Shown one piece after another: positions 8,651-15,042 of a stretch of DNA of 64,000 bases. This DNA comes from Leucobacter salsicius M1-8 (lineage in GTDB: Bacteria; Actinomycetota; Actinomycetes; Actinomycetales; Microbacteriaceae). The position numbers and the translations under genes were made by a program. Position 1 is the stretch's first letter. Every line of letters begins with the position of its first letter. The stretch is from assembly GCF_000350525.1 (NCBI RefSeq), contig NZ_AOCN01000026.1, positions 218,364 to 282,363 of the forward strand, given 5' to 3'. The notes under the pieces were generated by a model. It worked only from the letters and a program-made list of their open reading frames with translations. It made no database searches and was not told the DNA's origin.

Positions 8651-8691
8651 GCGAGAATCACCAACGCTTCGCGTCGGCCCCAAATTCTTGC
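8651..8691. repeat. Palindromic element, copy 2
   Basis: GCGAGAAT (8651-8658) pairs with ATTCTTGC (8684-8691) by standard and G-U pairs. Inside, CCAACGC (8661-8667) faces GCGTCGG (8671-8677) around TTC. It matches copy 1 (6843-6886) almost base for base in the opposite orientation, and both copies have CCAGTGACC on the tRNA-proximal side. Confidence 0.75.
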
Positions 8692-8692
8692 G

Positions 8693-8722
8693 CTGGTTCG
8701 ATCCCAGTAGCGCCCACCACCA
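8693..8722 (+). repeat. Displaced copy of the tRNA-Val(CAC) 3' end (att-like direct repeat)
   Basis: These 30 bases repeat 8576-8605 with one change (G instead of T at tRNA position 67). They hold the T-arm, the 3' acceptor strand and CCA. The copy keeps the CGCCCACCACCA ending of its own locus, not the CGCGCA ending of the other tRNA-Val gene, so it arose locally. Confidence 0.8.
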
Positions 8723-8780
8723 CAAGACCCCAGCCAGGCAAAGGGAGTCTCCCATTGTTCTGCGCTGTAGGCTGGCCCGC

Positions 8781-9457
8781 ATGATGAGCACCCCACGGTT
8801 CGCAATCGCTTGGATTCGGATCGCCATCGGTTCGGCCGCCATTGCGGTCGTGGGCTACGCCTACCTCGATGGGCTCGCCGCCGGCAACAGTAGTCCGTTT
8901 GACTTCTTTGGCTACTTCACCAACCAGACAAGCCTTGGCACGGGCGCGATTCTGATCGCGACGGGCGTCACGACCCTGCGGGGCCAACCCGTCGCCTGGC
9001 TCAGCTATGCACGCTCAGTCTCCGTCGCCTGCATGTTGATCGTGTCCGCGATCTACAACGGCATCGTGCCCGGCACCGGCTCCGCCCCCGCGTGGGTGAG
9101 CATCGCGCTGCACATCGGGCTCCCCCTCTTTGTGGCGGCAGACTGGGTGCTCGTGGCCGACCGACCCACGCTCCCCTGGCGCACGATCTGGCTCTCGTAC
9201 TTCCGTATCCCCTCGTTTGGCTCACGGTGGTTCTGATTCGCGGCGCCACGGACGGCTGGGTGCCCTACGGATTCATGCTCCCCGAGCACGGGCTCCCGTC
9301 GCTCTCGCTACACATCGCTGGCCTACTGCTCGCGCTCCTCAGCGCCGGTGCACTGACCTGGGCGGCGAGCAGGGTCAGGTTAGGGCTTGGAGGCCCCCGC
9401 GAGGCACCCAAAGCACTCGATCACCCCAAGACACACCCGAGCATCCCACGCCCCTAA
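8781..9457 (+). pseudogene. Pr6Pr-type membrane protein, frameshifted
   Basis: From ATG 8781 the frame gives 151 residues with about four membrane helices, including FFGYFTNQTSLGTG, a pattern of Pr6Pr/FAR-17a-like membrane proteins. It then runs into out-of-frame sequence and stops at 9236. The expected continuation, LVLPYPLVWLTVVLIRGATD and then GWVPYGFMLPEHG and a last hydrophobic helix, is found in the -1 frame up to the stop at 9457. The break lies near 9185-9200 and fits loss of one base. Function of the family is unknown. A sequencing error is possible because the two halves are otherwise undamaged. Confidence 0.75.
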
Positions 9458-9605
9458 GCCCGCCGATTGCCCAAAATTCTAGGCCACATATGGCGAGACA
9501 CCCCATTCGGGCAGCACGGTGAACCCCTGGCGGTAAACCGATGCCTGCGGGCCACCATATACTTAATCAGGTCGCCGAGGTTGTAAAAAACCGCGGGCAG
9601 ACAGT
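9458..9605 (+). promoter_or_regulatory. Intergenic leader of the second tRNA-Gly with a TATACT box
   Basis: TATACT at 9558-9563 is a good -10 hexamer 43 bases upstream of the tRNA. No clear -35 box was seen 16-18 bases before it. Nothing else is recognised in this 148-base gap. Confidence 0.35.
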
Positions 9606-9678
9606 GCGGATGTGGCGCAGCTGGTAGCGCACAACCTTGCCAAGGTTGGGGTCGCGAGTTCGAATCTCGTCATCCGCT
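9606..9678 (+). tRNA. tRNA-Gly(GCC), second copy
   Basis: All 73 bases are identical to the minus-strand gene at 7160-7232: acceptor GCGGATG/CATCCGC, anticodon GCC. The two copies form an inverted repeat with about 2.4 kb between them. Confidence 0.95.
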
Positions 9679-9687
9679 CAGATACAC

Positions 9688-9719
9688 AAAGGCCGCGGCT
9701 CTTCGGAGCCGCGGCCTTT
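9688..9719. terminator. Strong bidirectional terminator
   Basis: AAAGGCCGCGGCTC and GAGCCGCGGCCTTT form a perfect 14-bp stem with a TTCG tetraloop. A-tract and T-tract flanks let it end both the tRNA-Gly transcript and the converging small antitoxin-like gene. Confidence 0.85.
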
Positions 9720-9737
9720 GTGCTGTGTACTCGCGAG

Positions 9738-9953
9738 CTACTCGTTGCCGATCTTGCCGTCGAGCGTGTCGCGCACGCCCTCGACCTTGTCGGCGAATTT
9801 GCCACCGGTCAGCTTGTTGGCGAGGCCGGCAGCTCCGTCAAGAACCTTGTCGCTTACGCCCTCGGCCTGCTCGCTCTTCAGCGCTCCATCAATCTTTTCG
9901 GCATTCTGCTTTGCGAAGTCACTCGCCTGCTTACCCAGATCTTCCAGCCCCAT
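9738..9953 (-). CDS. MT0933/Rv0909-type antitoxin-like small protein
   Basis: A 71-residue, charged, helix-prone protein starting MGLEDLGKQASDFAKQNAEK, with a TGGKFADKVEGVRDTLDGK ending. The Asp-Lys-Ile-Asp and T-G-G-K-(F/Y)-A-D-K-V patterns are those of the MT0933 antitoxin family of actinobacteria. Antitoxin activity has rarely been shown for the family, and it could equally be a small stress protein. It lies 97 bp downstream of the PemK/MazF-like gene on the same strand, which makes a functional link possible but not proven. Confidence 0.7.
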   Translation of the reverse strand: MGLEDLGKQASDFAKQNAEKIDGALKSEQAEGVSDKVLDGAAGLANKLTGGKFADKVEGVRDTLDGKIGNE

Positions 9954-10050
9954 TGCCTACTCCGTTCGCTCAATACGATAGAGACGCGAGTCGCGTCACC
10001 ACCAGTATGTCTTGCAACGCTACGACACGCGAGACTTCTTTCTCGCGAAT

Positions 10051-10689
10051 CTAGCGCGTGCCCCGCATGGGATGCACGCGCGCGAGACCCGAAACGGCAC
10101 GGGTGAAGTGATCCGGGCTCAGCACGTGGCCCTCTCGCCGCATGCCCGGCTCAGTCACCCGCAGCACGCGCTCTGGCGACAGGAAACTCTCGCGCCCCTG
10201 TGGGTCCCAGGCTCCCTGCCCCACGGAGATGAACCCACGATGCTGCTTGGTGCTCAGGTAGCACCCTGCGGTCGCCCCGTCGGAGGTGCGGGCGATAATG
10301 AGTACGGGCCGGTCCTTGCCGCGGCCATCTTGCTCGGCGTACGGCACCCAGGTCCACACGATTTCACCGGGATCCGGATCGCCATCGGGGTTGGGTTCAT
10401 AGGAGGGGGCCAGGTTCGCGATTTCCTGCGCTGTGAGGTCTCGGGTGGCGTCTCGGCCGAACTGGCCCGGGCTCCCCTCGGCTGGCGAGATCGTAGCGCC
10501 CGATACCGTAGCGCCCGATACCGTAGCGACCGGCGAGCCGTGGGTGCGTTGCGCGCGAAGCCTGGGCTGGCCGCCCGATGGCGGACGCTTCGCGCCCGGC
10601 GAACGCGGCTCACCCTGCTGCCTGGTGGACCGCAGCAGCGCAGCGATGACCGCGGCCGCTAGGGCTTTCAGGACACCGCGTGCTGCCAC
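10051..10689 (-). CDS. PemK/MazF-like protein with N-terminal hydrophobic segment
   Basis: The C-terminal half of the 212-residue protein shows a PemK/MazF-like barrel: PGEIVWTWVPYAEQD, then GKDRPVLIIART, the pattern in which ribonuclease toxins hold G-E-(I/V)-W...R-P-V-L-(I/V). Before it are a hydrophobic N-terminus (VLKALAAAVIAALL, residues 6-19), which may be a membrane anchor, and a low-complexity linker encoded partly by a 15-bp tandem repeat. The GTG start lies 6 bases after zapE, so it is probably co-transcribed. mRNA endonuclease activity is a family inference; a chromosomal housekeeping variant is as likely as a toxin. Confidence 0.7.
   Translation of the reverse strand: MAARGVLKALAAAVIAALLRSTRQQGEPRSPGAKRPPSGGQPRLRAQRTHGSPVATVSGATVSGATISPAEGSPGQFGRDATRDLTAQEIANLAPSYEPNPDGDPDPGEIVWTWVPYAEQDGRGKDRPVLIIARTSDGATAGCYLSTKQHRGFISVGQGAWDPQGRESFLSPERVLRVTEPGMRREGHVLSPDHFTRAVSGLARVHPMRGTR
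10492..10530. repeat. 15-bp tandem repeat inside the PemK/MazF-like gene
   Basis: CGTAGCGCCCGATAC occurs twice in direct succession (10492-10506 and 10507-10521), followed by a partial third copy to 10530. The unit is in frame and encodes the repeated A-T-V-S-G stretch of the linker, so copy-number change would alter linker length without a frameshift. Confidence 0.85.
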
Positions 10690-10695
10690 GGCGCG

Positions 10696-11754
10696 CTACG
10701 CGATCTCGCTCGAGGTGAGCGCGTTCAGGCGCGACATGCAGCGCTGGTACTTCTTGCGGTATCCACCGTCGATCATGCCGCCGCCAAAGATTGAAGTCAG
10801 TGACGTTCCGGTCGCCCGGATCGGAATCTGCGCGTCGTACACGCGGTCGATAAACGCAACGAAGCGCAGCGCGGCCGATTGATCCGTCAACTCGTGCACG
10901 TCGCGCAGCCCGATGCACTGCACGCCGCCGAGCAGCCCCGAATAGCTCGAGGGGTGCACTGTAGCGAGGTGCTTGATGAGCTCCGAGAAATCATCGTCGC
11001 TCATGCGTTCACCCGAGGCCGAAACGTCGGCGAGCGAGAACCGGTATTCGTCTTCGGTGAGCGCGACCGCATCTCCGGTGATATCGCGCTGGCGATAGTC
11101 GGTACCGTCGATCCGGATCGTCTCGAAGCGATCAGACATCGCCTGAATCTCGCGCATGAAATCGGCGGCCGCGAAGCGGCCTTCGCCCAGAGCGTTCGGA
11201 GGCGTGTTCGAGGTTGCGACGATGCGGGTGCCGCTCGCAGTCAGCTCACCAATGAGCCTCGTCATGAGCATCGTGTCTCCCGGATCATCGAGCTCAAACT
11301 CGTCGATACAGATGAGGCGAGCACCCTGCAGCACGTTGAGGGCCCCCGCGTAGCCAAGCGCCCCCACAAGGGCGGTGTACTCGATGAAGGTGCCAAAGTA
11401 TTTGCGGCCGCTCGTGGCGTGCCAAGTTGCAGCAAGCAGGTGCGTCTTGCCGACGCCGAAGCCACCGTCGAGGTAGATGCCCGGCTTCGTTGGCGCCGCA
11501 GGGCGATCCTCGGCCTGCTTCTTGCGTCCAAACCCAAAGAATCCACCCCGTCCCACGGGGGCAGGGGGCGCGGCGAACGCACTCAGGGCGTCTCGTGCCT
11601 GAGCCTGCGAGGCAAACGTGTCGTCTGGTCGATACGACTCAAACGTGGCGTGGGCGAACTGGGGCGGGGGCACGAGCGTCGCCACTAGCTCCGGGCCCGA
11701 AATGGTCGGGCGTCGGTCGACGAGGCGTGCGGACGTGAGCTGCTGTTCGGACAT
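10696..11754 (-). CDS. zapE: Cell division protein ZapE (AFG1-like ATPase)
   Basis: A 352-residue AAA-type ATPase with Walker A DGGFGVGKTHLL, Walker B LICIDEFELDD and a sensor region VATSNTPPNALGEGRF typical of the AFG1/ZapE family. ZapE in proteobacteria destabilises the FtsZ ring under stress; in actinobacteria its role is less clear. The ATG at 11754 was chosen over upstream in-frame codons because family members begin just before this point. It is followed closely by the PemK/MazF-like gene and preceded by a hydrolase gene on the same strand. Confidence 0.9.
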   Translation of the reverse strand: MSEQQLTSARLVDRRPTISGPELVATLVPPPQFAHATFESYRPDDTFASQAQARDALSAFAAPPAPVGRGGFFGFGRKKQAEDRPAAPTKPGIYLDGGFGVGKTHLLAATWHATSGRKYFGTFIEYTALVGALGYAGALNVLQGARLICIDEFELDDPGDTMLMTRLIGELTASGTRIVATSNTPPNALGEGRFAAADFMREIQAMSDRFETIRIDGTDYRQRDITGDAVALTEDEYRFSLADVSASGERMSDDDFSELIKHLATVHPSSYSGLLGGVQCIGLRDVHELTDQSAALRFVAFIDRVYDAQIPIRATGTSLTSIFGGGMIDGGYRKKYQRCMSRLNALTSSEIA

Positions 11755-11794
11755 CAGAGCCAGTCTAGCGGTCGCCGGGCCGCTTTCCTCCCGC

Positions 11795-13015
11795 TCATCC
11801 CCGCCAGGCCGGCCGAGGCAACGCCCGCGCGAACGTCTCGGTGACGCGCTCCCACGATTCCGGCTCAACATTCCAGAGCTTGACGTGCTCTCCGCGGTCC
11901 ACGAGACGCAGGTGCACGAGCCCCGGGCAGAGCTCAGCCAGCCGCTCAGCGCCGGCCGAGGGAACGAATGTGTCGCCTCGGCTTGCGTGAATCAGGGTGG
12001 GTACGCGCAGGTCGCGGGCAAGGGTCTCCGGCGTCACCTGTGACAGGTCGATTCCCTCGGCGGCATCCGTCGACACGACACCGCGCTCGATGAGCGACAT
12101 CCCCAGGCGCGCAAGGAAGCCCGGCGCGCGGTGCAATCGCGCCTGGTGTTCGAGTAGCCCCGGCCAGTCAACGGCAGGTGAATCGAGGATGAGACCGTCG
12201 ATCCGGTCGCGGTGCGCACCCCGTGCTGCCGCAACGAGGCATGCGGTCGCACCCATCGACCAGCCCACGAGGGTCACACGGTTCGCCCCGTGCTTGAGCG
12301 CGTACTTTACTGCGGCGTCGACGTCTTGGGCCTCCGTGACACCAAACCCGTAGCGACCACTCTCCCCCGCCGGCGCGCCCGGATCATTGCGGTAGCTCAC
12401 CACCAGACTGGTGATGCCCGCCCGCGCAAGCGGCGCCACTCCGCGCAGAGTCTCCGCCGGCAGCGCGCCGCGGCCGTGCACGTGGATCGCCCAGCGGCCC
12501 CTGCGCCCCGGGCGCGCACGCCGGGCGGGCCGCAGGATCCAGGCGGGGGCAGGGCCACCATCGAGCGGCAGTGACACCTCCTCGACACCGCTGATATCGG
12601 CGTTCTCCTCCGCAAGCACCTGCGCCGAGGGATACCACCAGCCCGTGATCCGGCACCGCTCACCCTCGCGCAGTTGCCCCGCATCGACCGAGATGATCTC
12701 GCGCGCGACGAGACCTGCCGAACGACCCAGTACCTGGCCGAGCCGTGCGTGGCCGCCGTCCCAGAGCAGGCCATACCGCCCCGGCAACGCGACGTCTGGC
12801 CCGCGCAGCCACACCACAGGGGTGTCGCCGACCCGGCCGAGGCGCGCAACTTCCGTGGGGACCGCGGGGCGCTCCACCGGAGTTGCCACCGCCCGCGCAA
12901 ACACCGCGCTCCCCGCGAGCACCGCGCCCGCGGCGATTGCCCCGCCGGCCACCAGCCCGGCCGCCGCAATCATGCCCCAGTTACCGCCAAGATTCCCTGC
13001 CGCACGCTCACGCAT
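11795..13015 (-). CDS. Alpha/beta hydrolase, probably membrane-anchored
   Basis: A 406-residue protein with an N-terminal hydrophobic segment (about residues 15-40, Gly/Ala-rich) followed by an alpha/beta-hydrolase fold. The nucleophile elbow is GWSMGA, an acid appears in HASRGDTFVP and a histidine in RGEHVKLW, giving a full Ser-Asp-His triad. The substrate is unknown. The protein may be tethered to the outer face of the membrane. It is immediately upstream of zapE on the same strand, with 40 bp between them. Confidence 0.85.
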   Translation of the reverse strand: MRERAAGNLGGNWGMIAAAGLVAGGAIAAGAVLAGSAVFARAVATPVERPAVPTEVARLGRVGDTPVVWLRGPDVALPGRYGLLWDGGHARLGQVLGRSAGLVAREIISVDAGQLREGERCRITGWWYPSAQVLAEENADISGVEEVSLPLDGGPAPAWILRPARRARPGRRGRWAIHVHGRGALPAETLRGVAPLARAGITSLVVSYRNDPGAPAGESGRYGFGVTEAQDVDAAVKYALKHGANRVTLVGWSMGATACLVAAARGAHRDRIDGLILDSPAVDWPGLLEHQARLHRAPGFLARLGMSLIERGVVSTDAAEGIDLSQVTPETLARDLRVPTLIHASRGDTFVPSAGAERLAELCPGLVHLRLVDRGEHVKLWNVEPESWERVTETFARALPRPAWRG

Positions 13016-13124
13016 TGCTGGCCTCCCTTGATTCGATATCGATCACTCCGCCACCCGTCGCTTCGTGCTTCACCGGCGTGGCGACGATAAGTTCCTCACA
13101 GCAAACTCTAGTGTTCCGAGTGTG

Positions 13125-13733
13125 ATGGCAAGGATCGCGGGCGAACCCGCCGTGTTCGCAGCCGCCTCAGCGCAGGTGCGCGACGCGCGGTTACGCAGCG
13201 AGCTTACGACCCGTGAGATCGCATCGCCAGACCACATCGCCCCCCATTCGGTGGCGATAGCGGCAGCGATCTCCCGTGGACCCCACCACCCGGGCACCGT
13301 CCCCGAACTCGCATCGCCGTTCGGTTCCGGCAGATTCTTGCTGCTGCACGATCCGGCCTCACGCGACGAATGGGGCGCTGACTTTCGGGTCGTGTGTTTC
13401 GCGCAGGCCCCCCTCGAACAAGAGATCGGCGTCGACCCGTTCATCTCGGATGTCGCATGGTCCTGGCTCGTCGACGCACTCGATACGCACGGAGCCGAGT
13501 ATCGTTATCTCTCGGGGACGGCGACCAAGACCCTGTCGAGCGGCTTCGGCTCGCTCGCACAACAGGGGGACGCCGCACAGATTGAGCTGCGCGCCTCGTG
13601 GACGCCGCTCGGTACAGACTTTGCGGCCCACGCGGAGGCCTGGTCTGAACTGCTCTGCCTGCTTGGCGGACTCCCCCACCACGAAGGTATCGAATCGATT
13701 GCCGCGCATCGCGCGCGGACGCGGGGGAAATGA
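13125..13733 (+). CDS. DUF3000 family protein
   Basis: A 202-residue soluble protein of the actinobacterial DUF3000 type, with family stretches such as VCFAQAPLEQEIGVDPF and DVAWSWLVDAL. Its function is unknown. Its stop overlaps the next start in an ATGA arrangement, and DUF3000 is regularly found just upstream of an RNase D-like gene in this phylum, so a link to RNA processing is plausible. ATG 13125 was taken as the start; GTG 13122 is adjacent. Confidence 0.85.
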   Translation: MARIAGEPAVFAAASAQVRDARLRSELTTREIASPDHIAPHSVAIAAAISRGPHHPGTVPELASPFGSGRFLLLHDPASRDEWGADFRVVCFAQAPLEQEIGVDPFISDVAWSWLVDALDTHGAEYRYLSGTATKTLSSGFGSLAQQGDAAQIELRASWTPLGTDFAAHAEAWSELLCLLGGLPHHEGIESIAAHRARTRGK

Positions 13734-14929
13734 CAAAGCGAATGGTTGCGCAATCCGAACTCCAGGCGAACTGGACGTTCGTTACCGATGATGCGGGCGT
13801 CGAGACGGCCGCCGCGGCGCTGGCCGCGGGCAACGGCCCCGTGGGCGTGGATGCCGAGCGGGCCTCGGGCTACCGCTACGGCGGCGAGGCCTATCTCGTG
13901 CAGATGTACCGCCGGGGTTCAGGCACGTTCCTGTTCGATCCAGTGGGCATCGACAACTTTGCTCCCCTCGCGAAGGCACTGGCCGACACCGAGTGGATTT
14001 TTCATGCGGCCACGCAAGACATCCCCTGCCTCGACGCGATCGGGCTCCACCCCCCGCAGCTGTTTGACACCGAACTCGCGGCGAGGCTGCTCGGCTACGA
14101 GCGCGTGGGCCTCGGCGCGATCGCCGAGAAACTTCTCGACGTAAACCTCGAAAAGGCCTACTCCGCGGCCGATTGGTCCACGCGACCCCTGCCTGAGGCG
14201 TGGCTCGAGTATGCGGCGCTCGATGTCGTATTGCTGCCGGATCTGCGCGACCTCGTACAGAGCGAACTGGAGCAGCAGGGCAAGCTCGAGTTTGCCAGCC
14301 AGGAGTTCACCGCGGTGCTCAATCAGAAGCCGAAGCCTGCCCCGGTCGATCCGTGGCGCAAGCTCTCGGGCACGCAGGCGCTGCGCACCCCGCGGTCACT
14401 CGCGCTCGCACGCGAGCTCTGGATCACGCGCGATGCGCTCGCGCAGGAGCGCGACATCGCTCCGGGGCGACTGATTCCAGATCGCTCGATTATCGCGGCG
14501 GCTGCCGCGAATCCTCGTTCCCCCGAGGACCTGAGCCGGCTCGCAACGTTCAAGGGCCGCGAGAGCCGCACTGAGCTCATGCGCTGGTGGAAGGCGATTC
14601 TCAGGGCGAAGACCACTCCAGATCTTCCCGGCCCGCGACCCCGAGACCCCGACTCCATCCCGCACCATCGCGGCTGGGCCGAGCGGCACCCCGAGGCCGC
14701 GGCCCGCCTCGCGATCGCCCGTGTCGCGATTGAGGAAGAAGCCGAACAGCGCAACATTCCCACCGAGAACCTGCTCAAGCCGGCCCTGGTGCGCGCACTC
14801 GCCTGGGAACCGCCGCGCGACGGCTCCATCGAAGACATCGAACGGCGTCTCAAAGAGCTGGGGGCGCGGGATTGGCAGATTAGCATTACTGCACCAATTC
14901 TTGCCGCCACTTTTGTAGCTTCCCTATAA
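13730..14929 (+). CDS. rnd: RNase D-like 3'-5' exonuclease with HRDC domain
   Basis: A 399-residue protein. The first half is a DEDD-type 3'-5' exonuclease: VDAERASGYRYGGEAYLVQM holds the first D-x-E, FHAATQDIPCLD the second aspartate motif, and the DWSTRPLPEAWLEYAALDV stretch the last (YAALD). The second half is an HRDC nucleic-acid-binding domain, then an arginine-rich region. RNase D trims tRNA and other RNA 3' ends. It overlaps the end of the DUF3000 gene by four bases. Confidence 0.92.
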   Translation: MTKRMVAQSELQANWTFVTDDAGVETAAAALAAGNGPVGVDAERASGYRYGGEAYLVQMYRRGSGTFLFDPVGIDNFAPLAKALADTEWIFHAATQDIPCLDAIGLHPPQLFDTELAARLLGYERVGLGAIAEKLLDVNLEKAYSAADWSTRPLPEAWLEYAALDVVLLPDLRDLVQSELEQQGKLEFASQEFTAVLNQKPKPAPVDPWRKLSGTQALRTPRSLALARELWITRDALAQERDIAPGRLIPDRSIIAAAAANPRSPEDLSRLATFKGRESRTELMRWWKAILRAKTTPDLPGPRPRDPDSIPHHRGWAERHPEAAARLAIARVAIEEEAEQRNIPTENLLKPALVRALAWEPPRDGSIEDIERRLKELGARDWQISITAPILAATFVASL

Positions 14930-14985
14930 GGAATTTCACCACTAGTCGCCACATTCCGCGACTTTTCAGGTAGCGTTACCCTCCG

Positions 14986-15006
14986 TGAGACTTAGTCTCA
15001 TATGAT
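14986..15006 (+). promoter_or_regulatory. Palindromic operator candidate and -10 box of fadA-fadB
   Basis: TGAGAC-TTA-GTCTCA (14986-15000) is a perfect inverted repeat placed immediately before TATGAT (15001-15006), a near-consensus -10 hexamer 37 bases upstream of the fadA GTG. A protein bound here would cover the promoter spacer, as expected for a repressor that responds to fatty acyl-CoA. The regulator itself is not identified in this window. Confidence 0.6.
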
Positions 15007-15042
15007 GGGATTCACGCAGATCACATACCTGATGGAGGCGAA

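Noticed and set aside
8693..8722. A tRNA-Val fragment as a functional small RNA gene
   Set aside because: No 5' half, and no promoter seen directly in front; treated as a displaced 3' end.
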